A stretch of DNA of 8,771 nt. Source: Clostridiales bacterium (GTDB lineage: Bacteria; Bacillota; Clostridia; Lachnospirales; Lachnospiraceae). Position 1 is the first letter of the stretch; the number at the start of each line of letters is the position of its first letter. The notes beneath the pieces were generated by a model. That model was not told where the DNA came from. It was given only the letters and a program-made list of their open reading frames with translations, and did not search any database. Shown piece after piece: positions 1 through 7,226 of the stretch. Made by a program: the position numbers and the translations under genes. Location of the stretch: the NCBI GenBank assembly GCA_020859965.1, contig JAJBVF010000134.1, positions 1 through 8,771 on the forward strand, given 5' to 3'.

Positions 1-445
1 AACCCCGATCGATGGTCATCCGCAGCCGTTCTCTGGGCTCTATACGGAAATGACAGCCGCACTCCGGGCAACAATACGCTTCCGCACGGACGTCATCTTC
101 ATAAACAATCTTCCCGCATCCGGTGCATTTGCGAAACATTCCATCCGGCACCCTCGGCCTCTTCTTTTTCTGGCGGGAAGCCGGCTCCGTCTGCCTGACA
201 GCTTTTCCGGAAAATCCAGCCCCATTCTGTCTGCTGCCCTTCCGGGAATCGTCATCCCCGCTCTGTCTGCTATCCTTCCGGGAATCGTTTTCGCTTATAG
301 CTGCACCTTTCCCGCGAATGCCGCTCACGCTCTGACCGTCATCCGCCTGGCCAGACTCCTCTTCATCCTGTCCGGAAAGTGCCGGTTCCAAAATTTCCCA
401 GGAATCCTGCAAGTCCTCATTTTTTCGAAATCTATCTCTCAGCAT
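1..445 (-). CDS. accD: Acetyl-CoA carboxylase carboxyltransferase beta subunit, N-terminal part (cut by left edge)
   Basis: AccD forms, with AccA, the carboxyltransferase that moves CO2 from carboxybiotin on AccB to acetyl-CoA, giving malonyl-CoA in the cytoplasm. The first 148 codons are present. A zinc ribbon is visible: C107 and C110 (KCTGCGK), then C126 and C129 (CPECG), spacing C-X2-C-X15-C-X2-C, followed by HFRIEPRERL as in the family. The ATG at 445 lies inside the end of accC (7-base overlap, ATGCTGA), with GAGGAAAGG about 11 bases upstream, which supports this start and translational coupling. Odd: the first zinc cysteine usually lies roughly 25 to 40 residues from the start; here about 80 extra polar, low-complexity residues precede it, including a 12-residue tandem repeat (residues about 52 to 75) and a basic QKKKRPR segment (92 to 98). 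The frame is open throughout, so this looks like a real extension. The catalytic crotonase-like domain lies outside the window. Confidence 0.93.
   Translation of the reverse strand, partial: MLRDRFRKNEDLQDSWEILEPALSGQDEEESGQADDGQSVSGIRGKGAAISENDSRKDSRQSGDDDSRKGSRQNGAGFSGKAVRQTEPASRQKKKRPRVPDGMFRKCTGCGKIVYEDDVRAEAYCCPECGCHFRIEPRERLRMTIDRG
220..291. repeat. 36-base tandem repeat, two copies, in frame within accD
   Basis: Positions 220-255 and 256-291 are two adjacent 36-base units differing at six positions (30/36 identical), sharing cores such as CTTCCGGGAATCGT. As 36 is a multiple of three the frame of accD is kept; each unit encodes a peptide like DSRK-x-SRQ. More degenerate, similar segments flank the pair on both sides (about 184-219 and 292-325), suggesting older duplications. 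Confidence 0.85.
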
Positions 446-1791
446 GTCTTTTTGCACCTTTCCTCAAGCTGCTCATTGATCGTTCTGACATCGCCTTTGG
501 CAAACGCTTCACTGCTCACCAGTTCATACTGGAACGGAAGGTTTGTCGTGATTCCTTCTATCACAAATTCCCCGAGAGCACTCCGCATCCGGTGGATCGC
601 CTCTTCTCTTGTATCCGCATGTACGATCACCTTCGCCAGCATAGAGTCATAAAAGGGCGGAATCTGACAGCCGCTAAACAGCTGGGTATCTACGCGCACA
701 CCGTTGCCTCCCGGCAGATGGACATCCGCCACCTCTCCCGCACAAGGCAAAAATCCGCGTTCGGCATCCTCCGCGCTGATTCTGCATTCGATTGCATGCC
801 CCTGAGGGCGGATTTCTCTCTGTGAGAGCTCCAGCTTCTCTCCCGCCGCAATTTTTATCTGTTCATGGATCAGATCGATACCGGTCACCATTTCGGTCAC
901 CGGGTGTTCTACCTGAATCCTTGTATTCATTTCCATAAAATAAAATTCTTCGCCGCACACCAGAAATTCTACCGTCCCGGCACTGTAATAACCGGCCGCC
1001 TTTGCCGCCCGCACGGCAGCTTCGCCCATTTTTTTCCGCATTTTTGGCGACAATGTATACGCCGGGGTCTCCTCGATCATCTTCTGATGGCGGCGCTGGA
1101 TCGTACAGTCCCGTTCTCCTAAATGGATCGTATTTCCATACTGATCCGCAAGAATCTGAATCTCAATGTGACGCGCAAATGCAAGATATTTTTCCATGTA
1201 CATCCGCCCGTCACCAAATGCCTGCTCCGATTCCCTCTGCGCCAGGGTAAACTGTGCTTCAAACTCTTCCGGGCGTTCGACCACACGCATTCCGCGGCCT
1301 CCGCCTCCGGCCGCCGCTTTTACGATCAACGGATAGCCAATCGACTGCGCCATCGTTTTAGCTTCAGCCACGTCAGTCACCGTACCGTCTGTCCTGGGAA
1401 TCACAGGAACCTTCGCCCGCTTCATCATCTCACGCGCCTTTGCTTTATCTCCCATCTGATCAATACACTCCGGCGACGGTCCGATAAAAGTAATCCCGCA
1501 TCGCGTACACATCCGCGCAAATTTTGTATTTTCCGACAAAAAACCAAAGCCCGGATGTACTGCCTGCGCACCGGTCACCACAGCCGCACTCAGGATCTGT
1601 TCCATATTCAGGTAGCTGTCCTTCGGCTGTTCCGGGCCGATACAGATACAGCTATCCGCAAGCTGCGCATGCAGCGCATCCCGGTCTGCCGTCGAGCAGA
1701 CCGCTACAGTGGAAATTCCCATCTCCCGGCAGGCGCGTATAATACGAACCGCGATCTCCCCACGGTTCGCGATCAAAATTTTCTGAAACAT
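439..1791 (-). CDS. accC: Acetyl-CoA carboxylase, biotin carboxylase subunit
   Basis: AccC carboxylates the biotin on AccB using ATP and bicarbonate, the first half-reaction of acetyl-CoA carboxylase. The 450 residues match the usual length of about 450. Visible features: the N-terminal biotin carboxylase domain opening with KILIANRGEIAVRIIRA; the ATP-grasp domain with K116, K158 and the glycine-rich loop AAAGGGGRGMRV (159-170), H208, K237 in RRHQKMIEE; the metal-binding and catalytic segment MEMNTRIQVEHPVTE with E287 and R291; and the C-terminal domain with HAIECRISAED. These residues correspond to the E. coli active site shifted by at most one. The ATG at 1791 has TTGAGGAC seven bases upstream. 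It lies 86 bases after fabZ and overlaps accD by 7 bases. As a stand-alone subunit without a biotinyl or carboxyltransferase domain, next to accB and accD, it belongs to the fatty-acid enzyme and not to a pyruvate or propionyl-CoA carboxylase. Confidence 0.98.
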   Translation of the reverse strand: MFQKILIANRGEIAVRIIRACREMGISTVAVCSTADRDALHAQLADSCICIGPEQPKDSYLNMEQILSAAVVTGAQAVHPGFGFLSENTKFARMCTRCGITFIGPSPECIDQMGDKAKAREMMKRAKVPVIPRTDGTVTDVAEAKTMAQSIGYPLIVKAAAGGGGRGMRVVERPEEFEAQFTLAQRESEQAFGDGRMYMEKYLAFARHIEIQILADQYGNTIHLGERDCTIQRRHQKMIEETPAYTLSPKMRKKMGEAAVRAAKAAGYYSAGTVEFLVCGEEFYFMEMNTRIQVEHPVTEMVTGIDLIHEQIKIAAGEKLELSQREIRPQGHAIECRISAEDAERGFLPCAGEVADVHLPGGNGVRVDTQLFSGCQIPPFYDSMLAKVIVHADTREEAIHRMRSALGEFVIEGITTNLPFQYELVSSEAFAKGDVRTINEQLEERCKKTC

Positions 1792-1877
1792 AAAATTGTC
1801 CTCAATAAAATGCGAATATTCCGAAAACTGCCATCAGAGTGCAGATCAGAACAGCCGCAATTCCATCCTAAAGCCTT

Positions 1878-2303
1878 TTACTGTATCACAAAAGTCAGTT
1901 CCGCCTGCGTACAGATTTTATCATCTACATAAGCGGTAGCTTTTCCAACGCCGACTGGTCCTTTTACTTTAATGACTTCCATCTCCAGCCTCAGAACATC
2001 TCCCGGCACTACCTTCTGTCGAAAGCGTGCCTTATTGATGCCGCCAAACAGGACGAGCTTGCCGCGGTATTCTTCCAGCGACAGGATCGCGACCGCACCG
2101 ACCTGTGCCAGTGCCTCACAAATCAACACTCCAGGCATCACCGGCTCCTGCGGAAAATGTCCTGCAAAAAACGGCTCATTGTAGGTCACCGCCTTGCGGC
2201 CGACCGCGCGCACGCCCGGCTCCAGCTCATCAATTCTGTCCACAAGAAGAAACGGTGAGCGGTGCGGCAATATCTCCATAATCTGTTTCGTATCCAGCGT
2301 CAT
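1878..2303 (-). CDS. fabZ: 3-hydroxyacyl-[acyl-carrier-protein] dehydratase FabZ
   Basis: FabZ removes water from 3-hydroxyacyl-ACP to give trans-2-enoyl-ACP, the third step of each elongation cycle. The 141-residue protein is a single hot-dog domain of normal length, starting DTKQIMEILPHRSPFLLVDRI and carrying the catalytic pair H49 (AGHFPQEPVMPG) and E63 (LICEALAQVGA). Start choice: an ATG also lies at 2312, but the Shine-Dalgarno sequence AAGAAAGG (2313-2320) touches that codon, leaving no spacer, whereas it sits nine bases from the ATG at 2303; the shorter form also fits the family. FabZ homologues usually only dehydrate; whether this one also isomerises (as FabN does) cannot be read from the sequence, so the source of unsaturated fatty acids is undecided. 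It sits between accB and accC, as in other Firmicute clusters. Confidence 0.96.
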   Translation of the reverse strand: MTLDTKQIMEILPHRSPFLLVDRIDELEPGVRAVGRKAVTYNEPFFAGHFPQEPVMPGVLICEALAQVGAVAILSLEEYRGKLVLFGGINKARFRQKVVPGDVLRLEMEVIKVKGPVGVGKATAYVDDKICTQAELTFVIQ

Positions 2304-2312
2304 GTCTGTCAT

Positions 2313-2320
2313 CCTTTCTT
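2313..2320 (-). promoter_or_regulatory. Ribosome binding site that decides the fabZ start
   Basis: AAGAAAGG directly abuts the ATG at 2312 and is nine bases from the ATG at 2303. Normal spacing of 5 to 10 bases favours initiation at 2303. Confidence 0.6.
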
Positions 2321-2415
2321 ATTCGATGTCCTCTATCCTGGCATCCCCTGTTCTGTCTTTTTTCCGGCGATTATTTTCCGTTGGTTCTTTTCTGCGCCTC
2401 ATTCTGTTCCGGCCA

Positions 2416-2946
2416 TTACTTTTTCCGGAGCCGCATCAGCGGCTGGCCGTACTCCACAAGCTGACCATTCTTTACAAGAACCGCTTCGATCACTCCGTCA
2501 TACTCCGATTCAATCTCATTCATCAGCTTCATCGCTTCCACAATACCTACTGTCTGCCCTTTTTTCACCTCGTCGCCTGCCTGAACAAAGGGCTCAGCAT
2601 CCTCAGACGGCGCCGCATAGAAGGTACCAACCATCATAGATGTGATCTCTACGCAGTTTTCCGCGGATACATCTGCGTCGACGGCAGTCTTAACGGATGA
2701 TGTGCCCGCCTGCACAGACGGCGCCTGTCCCTGCCCCTGCCCAGGTCCGGTCTGGGGCATCGGGACAGCCTTTCCATCCCCGGAGATCCCTGCCGCATCC
2801 GGACCTGCAGGGATCGTGCTCCAGACCGCTTTCTCCCCATTCTGAATACTGATTTTCGCGTCAGCGTCCTCATAGGAAAACGAAGCCAGCCCGCTGTCTG
2901 TCACTTTATCAATCACTGCAAATATTTCGTCTAAACCAAATTTCAT
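2416..2946 (-). CDS. accB: Biotin carboxyl carrier protein of acetyl-CoA carboxylase
   Basis: AccB carries the biotin that shuttles CO2 between AccC and the AccA/AccD carboxyltransferase. The 176-residue protein has an N-terminal region (MKFGLDEIFAVIDKVTDSG), a flexible linker rich in Pro, Gly, Gln and Ala (about 45 to 95, with a GQGQGQ run), and a C-terminal biotinyl domain (about 100 to 176) with the biotin attachment lysine K140 in EAMKLMN and the preceding thumb-like segment SEDAEPF. The frame is open further upstream to an ATG at 3012, but that would overlap fabF; the ATG at 2946 has AGGAG seven bases upstream and matches the family N-terminus. Somewhat longer than the E. coli protein (156) because of the linker. 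It follows fabF by 22 bases. Confidence 0.96.
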   Translation of the reverse strand: MKFGLDEIFAVIDKVTDSGLASFSYEDADAKISIQNGEKAVWSTIPAGPDAAGISGDGKAVPMPQTGPGQGQGQAPSVQAGTSSVKTAVDADVSAENCVEITSMMVGTFYAAPSEDAEPFVQAGDEVKKGQTVGIVEAMKLMNEIESEYDGVIEAVLVKNGQLVEYGQPLMRLRKK

Positions 2947-2968
2947 TCTGACACTCCTGTATATACTG

Positions 2969-4198
2969 TTACCGGAACTTCTTAAAAATAAGCACCGCGT
3001 TGTGTCCGCCAAATCCCAGAGAATCTGTCAGCGCAGCCGTCACTTCACGGCTCGTCCCTTCCGGCGTGTAGTTGAGATCCATCTCTTCCTCTGCCTGATT
3101 AAAGCCAGCTGTCGCATGAATATAGTTTTCCATTATTGTCTTTACGCAGGCCACTGCCTCCAGGCCGCCCGCAGCTCCGAGTGCGTGCCCGATCATGGAC
3201 TTGGTCGAATTGATGTTCAACTGATAAGCAGCCTCGCCAAACGCCTTCTTGATCGCGCGTGTCTCGCAGAGATCGTTCAAATGCGTACCGGTACCGTGCG
3301 CATTCACATACTGAATCTCATCCGGGGCAAGTTCCGCCTCTTGCATAGCCAGCTGCATCGCGCGGGCTGCGCCCTCACCATCCTCCGCCGGAGATGTGAT
3401 GTGGTATGCGTCGCAGGTCGATCCATATCCGACAATTTCCGCCAGGATATTTGCGCCGCGGGCCTGCGCATGAGAAAGTTCTTCGAGAACCAGCACACCC
3501 GCGCCTTCTCCCATGACAAAACCGCTCCGGTCTTTGTCAAACGGAAGAGACGCCCGGAGCGGATCCTGCACTGTGCTAAGTGCCGTCAGTGCGCTGAATC
3601 CGGCAATCCCGCTCGGGCAGATCGCCGCCTCCGTACCTCCGGCTACCATCACATCCGCATCGCCGCACTGAATTGTACGGAAAGCTTCTCCGATTGAGTT
3701 CGTGCCAGTCGCACAGGCCGTCACTACATTGATATTCTTCCCTTTCAGGCCAAAATGGATCCCGACATTTCCCGCTGCCATATTTGAGATCAGCATAGGT
3801 ACAAACAGAATCGGTACACGCCCAGGGCCTTTTTCTACCAGCTTCGAATATCCCTTCTCCAGAGCCTGGAGACTTCCGACCCCACTGCCAATCGAAACAC
3901 CTGTCCTTAAACATTCTTCCTCTGTCAGCTCCAGGCCCGACTGACTAAGCGCCTCTGCCGTCGCTGCCACCGCATACTGACTGAACAGTTCCATACGCCG
4001 CGCTTCTTTTTTGTCCATTACAGTCAGAGGATCAAATTCCTTTACCTCCGCAGCCAGCTTTACTTTATATTCCTCCGTATCAAAATAGGTGATCGGAGCA
4101 ATCCCCACCTTTTTTTCCTTCAGGGCATCCCAGAAAGCTTCCACCGAATTTCCGATCGGAGAAATTGCACCCATGCCCGTCACCACAACTCTTCTCAT
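2969..4198 (-). CDS. fabF: 3-oxoacyl-[acyl-carrier-protein] synthase II FabF
   Basis: FabF (KAS II) condenses malonyl-ACP with the growing acyl-ACP, releasing CO2, and drives chain elongation. At 409 residues it has the usual length. The thiolase-fold Cys-His-His centre is complete: C162 in VVTACATGTNS, H301 in NAHGTGTHLND and H338 in STKSMIGHALGAAGG, with K333 in the last motif; the C-terminus SLGFGGHNAVL is typical. The N-terminal VVVTGMGAISPIGNSVEAFW is also characteristic. The ATG at 4198 shares one base with the fabG stop (TGATG), so the two are probably translationally coupled; a GGAGG lies about 12 bases upstream inside fabG. The motifs place it with KAS I/II and not with FabH, which has a Cys-His-Asn triad. 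As the only elongation synthase in the cluster it probably serves all chain lengths. Confidence 0.97.
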   Translation of the reverse strand: MRRVVVTGMGAISPIGNSVEAFWDALKEKKVGIAPITYFDTEEYKVKLAAEVKEFDPLTVMDKKEARRMELFSQYAVAATAEALSQSGLELTEEECLRTGVSIGSGVGSLQALEKGYSKLVEKGPGRVPILFVPMLISNMAAGNVGIHFGLKGKNINVVTACATGTNSIGEAFRTIQCGDADVMVAGGTEAAICPSGIAGFSALTALSTVQDPLRASLPFDKDRSGFVMGEGAGVLVLEELSHAQARGANILAEIVGYGSTCDAYHITSPAEDGEGAARAMQLAMQEAELAPDEIQYVNAHGTGTHLNDLCETRAIKKAFGEAAYQLNINSTKSMIGHALGAAGGLEAVACVKTIMENYIHATAGFNQAEEEMDLNYTPEGTSREVTAALTDSLGFGGHNAVLIFKKFR

Positions 4199-4938
4199 CA
4201 GATTCCCATGCCTCCGTCTACTGATATCACCTGGCCGGTGATGTATGCCGCCCGGTCAGACGCCAGAAATGCGACCGTCTCCGCAATGTCCTGCGGGCTG
4301 CCGATCCGTCCGAGCGGAATCTGGGACTGGATTGCTTCCTTTTGCGCGTCCGTAAGCACCGCCGTCATATCTGTATTTACATATCCGGGAGCCACCGCAT
4401 TGACCGTGATTCCCCGGCTGGCCAGTTCTTTCGCCAGGCTCTTCGTCATACCGATCACGCCCGCTTTAGCCGCACTGTAATTGAGCTGCCCGGCATTTCC
4501 GTGCAGACCTACAATCGAGGAAAGACTGATAATCCGTCCCGAACGTTTCCGCAGCATCTGTTTTCCAGCCAGTTTCATACAGAAAAAGGTTCCCTTCAGA
4601 TTCGTATCGATCACGCGATTAAAATCCTCTGCGCTCATGCGCAATGCCAGATTGTCCCTCGTGATCCCCGCATTATTCACCAGGATATCCGGTGCGCCAA
4701 GCTGTTCGGTCACCTCACGGAACATCCGCTCGCAGTCCTCCTGAACTGACACATCCGCTTTTACAAGTATCGCGTGTCTGCCAAGCGCCTGAATTTCCTG
4801 TGCGGTCTCCTGCGCTTTCTCTGCGGAACCGCAATAATTTACCGCTACATCCGCTCCATATCCGGCAAGCGTCAGCGCGATCGCGCGCCCAATCCCTCTG
4901 CTCGCGCCCGTTACAAGGGCAATTTTCCCTTCCAGCAT
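4198..4938 (-). CDS. fabG: 3-oxoacyl-[acyl-carrier-protein] reductase FabG
   Basis: FabG reduces 3-oxoacyl-ACP to 3-hydroxyacyl-ACP with NADPH. It is a 246-residue classical short-chain dehydrogenase. The Rossmann motif TGASRGIG (10-17) binds the cofactor, NNAG (88-91) stabilises the fold, and the catalytic residues N113, S141, Y154 and K158 are visible in DTNLKG, SLSSIVG and NYSAAKAG. The C-terminal ITGQVISVDGGMG is typical. The frame stays open upstream to 5022, but the 28 extra codons come from the stem-loop intergenic region; the ATG at 4938 has AAAGGAGAG about six bases upstream and matches the family. It is separated from fabD by 105 bases holding a strong hairpin, the largest gap in the fab part of the operon, and shares one base with fabF. 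Cluster context identifies it as FabG among the many short-chain dehydrogenases. Confidence 0.97.
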   Translation of the reverse strand: MLEGKIALVTGASRGIGRAIALTLAGYGADVAVNYCGSAEKAQETAQEIQALGRHAILVKADVSVQEDCERMFREVTEQLGAPDILVNNAGITRDNLALRMSAEDFNRVIDTNLKGTFFCMKLAGKQMLRKRSGRIISLSSIVGLHGNAGQLNYSAAKAGVIGMTKSLAKELASRGITVNAVAPGYVNTDMTAVLTDAQKEAIQSQIPLGRIGSPQDIAETVAFLASDRAAYITGQVISVDGGMGI

Positions 4939-4998
4939 ACACTGCTCTCCTTTCGATAAGTTACACTCTAGGAACCTGCTTCGCAGAACCCTGTCGTT

Positions 4999-5045
4999 AA
5001 CTTGCGAAGTTCGCTGCCGCAAGCGCCGCGAACTTCTTGCAAGTT
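4999..5045 (-). repeat. Strong stem-loop between fabD and fabG
   Basis: Arms 4999-5014 (AACTTGCGAAGTTCGC) and 5028-5045 pair over 16 base pairs with a two-base bulge; the 13-base loop is 5015-5027. In the operon transcript the stem begins within the fabD stop codon. It is followed by a mixed, not U-rich, sequence, so it is not a normal intrinsic terminator. A small CTGC-GAA-GCAG hairpin lies just beyond (about 4977-4987). Possible roles are RNA processing, protection of upstream message, or a dispersed palindromic repeat. Confidence 0.75.
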
Positions 5046-5997
5046 ATACTACTCGCAGTACCCGTTCCAGATCCTCCGGCATGCCGACATGCATCACCTT
5101 CACGGAACGGTCGATTTTCTTCGCAAAATTCGTCAGTGTCTGCCCTGGTCCGATCTCCACAAAGGTGTCCACACCGGCCGCGATCAGATATTCCATACTC
5201 TGCTGCCAGCGTACCGGCGAACATACCTGCTTTCCAAGCAGGCTGCGTATTTCATCCGGCTCACTGACCGCTTTCGCCGTCACATTTGACACAAACAAAA
5301 GCTCCGGGCGGCGGATTTCCTGACCGCAAAGCAGCGCGGCAAGCTTCTCACCGGCACCGCTAAGCATCGGAGAATGAAACGGTCCGCTCACGACCAGCGG
5401 CACAGCCCTGGCTGCTCCGGCTTCCAGAAGCTTCGCCGCTGCGCGGTCTACTGCATCCTTCTCACCAGAAATGACCTGCTGCCCCGGACAGTTGTAATTC
5501 GCCACACTGACCTGTCCTTCCGTCGCCGCACAGATTTCTTCGATTGGAATTGGCTTCCGGCTCAGAATTGCCGTCATCGCACCACCGACAGGAACCGCTT
5601 CTTCCATATAGATGCCCCGCTGGCAAACAATCTTCACCGCATCCGAAACCGAAAGCGCTCCAGCCGCCGTCAGCGCACAGTATTCCCCAAGGCTCAATCC
5701 GGCAGCCGCGTCCGCATGAATCCCGGCATTTTCTACCGCAGCCAGGATTGCAAGGCTCGCAGTCAGAAGCGCAGGCTGCGTGTATCTGGTCTGATTAATC
5801 TTCTCATTCGGAATATCCCCGGCCGCGCTTTCATCCGGCAGCGTCTCTGAAAAACAAATTTCTTCCAGAGAAAATCCAGCCGCCTCTGACGCCAGTTCAA
5901 AAACTGCGCGACTCTCCGGACAGGAATCATAGAATTCCCGCGCCATACCGATTTTCTGCGCTCCCTGACCGGGAAAAATAAACGCAAGTTTGCTCAT
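5044..5997 (-). CDS. fabD: Malonyl-CoA:ACP transacylase FabD
   Basis: FabD transfers malonyl from CoA to the phosphopantetheine of AcpP, providing the extender unit for FabF. The 317 residues are close to the usual 305 to 315. Visible: the oxyanion-hole motif FPGQGAQ (8-14, Q11), the nucleophile elbow GLSLGEY with S102, R127 in QRG, which binds the malonyl carboxylate, and H208 in GPFHSPM. The elbow residue before Ser is Leu where many homologues have His; this still fits G-x-S-x-G. A short insertion of about eight residues near 55 to 65 (rich in Asp, Glu and Ala) precedes TQPALL. The ATG at 5997 has GTAGAGGT about five bases upstream. It lies 63 bases after fabK and 105 before fabG. Confidence 0.97.
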   Translation of the reverse strand: MSKLAFIFPGQGAQKIGMAREFYDSCPESRAVFELASEAAGFSLEEICFSETLPDESAAGDIPNEKINQTRYTQPALLTASLAILAAVENAGIHADAAAGLSLGEYCALTAAGALSVSDAVKIVCQRGIYMEEAVPVGGAMTAILSRKPIPIEEICAATEGQVSVANYNCPGQQVISGEKDAVDRAAAKLLEAGAARAVPLVVSGPFHSPMLSGAGEKLAALLCGQEIRRPELLFVSNVTAKAVSEPDEIRSLLGKQVCSPVRWQQSMEYLIAAGVDTFVEIGPGQTLTNFAKKIDRSVKVMHVGMPEDLERVLRVV

Positions 5998-6060
5998 ATA
6001 TACCTCTACCTTCTATCAGTAAATAGCAAAAATAATCTGTCGTTTCCTGTAAGCCAAAGA

Positions 6061-6993
6061 TCAGATGCGCGTTCCGCCAAGAAGCGCTTCCGCCTGTCCC
6101 ATGATCTCCTCGATCATCTCCTGGCAAGTCTGTTCTTTCTTCACCATCCCGGCAATCTGGCCAGACATCATCGAGCCTCCGGTCACATCGCCCTCCTGCA
6201 CTGCTTTGCGCAGAGAGCCGACCGTCAGCGTCTCCAGTTCTTCAAACGTGCATCCCTCTTTTTCCATCGCCAGATATTTGCGTGTCATCTGATTGCGCAG
6301 CTGACGGCAGGGATGTCCCACGGAGCGAGCGGTTACCACCGTATCGATATCCTTCGCCTTCAATACCCGGTCTTTATAATTCTGATGAATCACACATTCC
6401 TTCGCAACGAGGAACCGTGTGCCCATCTGTACGCCCGATGCACCAAGCATCATCGCCGCAGCAAAGCCTCTGCCGTCGCCGATTCCTCCGGCAGCGATTA
6501 CCGGGATTGTCACGCCATCTACGACCTGCGGCACCAGCGTCATCGTCGTGCTCTCGCCGATGTGCCCGCCCGACTCACAGCCTTCTGCGATCACCGCGTC
6601 CGCACCGCCGCGCTGCATCATTTTTGCGAGCGCCACAGAAGCGACTACCGGAATCACTTTGATCCCGGCAGCTTTCCACTGTTCCATATAAGTGCCCGGA
6701 TTGCCTGCTCCAGTCGTAACGACCGCTACTTTTTCTTCTGTAACCACCTGCGCGACCTCCGCCGCAAAGGGGCTCAGGAGCATGATATTTACACCAAAAG
6801 GCTTATCTGTCTTTTCCTTTGTCAGACGAATCTGCTCACGCACATAATCCGCCGGGGCATTTCCAGCCGCAATAATTCCCAGGCCTCCCGCATTCGAGAC
6901 AGCGGAGGCGAGTGAATTTTCCGCCACCCATGCCATGCCGCCCTGAAAGATCGGGTACTGGATCCCTAATAATTCCGTGATTGCTGTTTTCAT
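6061..6993 (-). CDS. fabK: FMN-dependent enoyl-[acyl-carrier-protein] reductase II FabK
   Basis: FabK carries out the last step of each cycle, reducing trans-2-enoyl-ACP with NAD(P)H through FMN. The 310-residue TIM-barrel flavoprotein begins ITELLGIQYPIFQGGMAWVA, as in nitronate monooxygenase/FabK relatives, and has the motif AEGCESGGHIGE with H144 at the position of the catalytic His of Streptococcus pneumoniae FabK, and the FMN phosphate-binding stretch AAGGIGDGRG with GVQMGTRFL. Placement directly after acpP (shared base, TAATG) decides for FabK over nitronate monooxygenase. A GAGG lies five bases before the ATG. Enoyl reductases of this class resist triclosan, which inhibits FabI; this is family knowledge. 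No fabI or fabL is in the window. Confidence 0.96.
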   Translation of the reverse strand: MKTAITELLGIQYPIFQGGMAWVAENSLASAVSNAGGLGIIAAGNAPADYVREQIRLTKEKTDKPFGVNIMLLSPFAAEVAQVVTEEKVAVVTTGAGNPGTYMEQWKAAGIKVIPVVASVALAKMMQRGGADAVIAEGCESGGHIGESTTMTLVPQVVDGVTIPVIAAGGIGDGRGFAAAMMLGASGVQMGTRFLVAKECVIHQNYKDRVLKAKDIDTVVTARSVGHPCRQLRNQMTRKYLAMEKEGCTFEELETLTVGSLRKAVQEGDVTGGSMMSGQIAGMVKKEQTCQEMIEEIMGQAEALLGGTRI

Positions 6994-7226
6994 TACGCCT
7001 CAATTCCTTTCTCAGTCAGGTAATTCATAACCGACTGCACAGTCGTCAGCTGTTCCAGATCTTCTGTCGGGATCTCCAGATCGTATTCTTCTTCAAGAGC
7101 CATCACCAGCTCAAATAAATCCAGCGAATCTGCGCTCAGATCTGCCTTGAAATCTGTCTCCGGCTTTACTTCCTCCTCAGATACATGAAGCTGCTCTGCT
7201 ACGATTGAAATCAATTTCTCCAACAT
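6993..7226 (-). CDS. acpP: Acyl carrier protein
   Basis: AcpP holds the growing acyl chain on a 4'-phosphopantetheine arm and presents it to every enzyme encoded downstream. The 77-residue acidic protein has the DSL motif (D33-S34-L35, in SADSLDLFELVMAL), S34 being the attachment site, and the four-helix pattern of the family (EEEYDLEIPTEDLEQLTTV before the last helix). Its length is normal. The ATG at 7226 has AAAGGAG nine bases upstream in an unusually purine-rich leader, which fits the high expression expected of ACP. It is the first gene of the fab operon; its stop shares one base with the fabK start. It is fatty-acid ACP and not a polyketide or D-alanyl carrier, judging by context. Confidence 0.97.
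   Translation of the reverse strand: MLEKLISIVAEQLHVSEEEVKPETDFKADLSADSLDLFELVMALEEEYDLEIPTEDLEQLTTVQSVMNYLTEKGIEA

Noticed and set aside
40..255. Minus-strand 71-codon open frame
   Set aside because: It is a different frame of accD; the zinc-ribbon frame through the same bases is clearly the coding one.
50..652. Plus-strand 200-codon open frame
   Set aside because: Antisense to accD and the end of accC; the protein has no recognisable family features.
1123..1932. Plus-strand 269-codon open frame
   Set aside because: Lies antisense to accC, a certain gene, has an arbitrary composition rich in His, Arg and Ser, and no ribosome binding site was noted.
2947..3012. N-terminal extension of accB to the ATG at 3012
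   Set aside because: It would overlap fabF; the ATG at 2946 has a good ribosome binding site and matches the family start.
4939..5022. N-terminal extension of fabG to the ATG at 5022
   Set aside because: The extra codons derive from the intergenic hairpin region; FabG proteins begin at the equivalent of 4938, which has a strong ribosome binding site.
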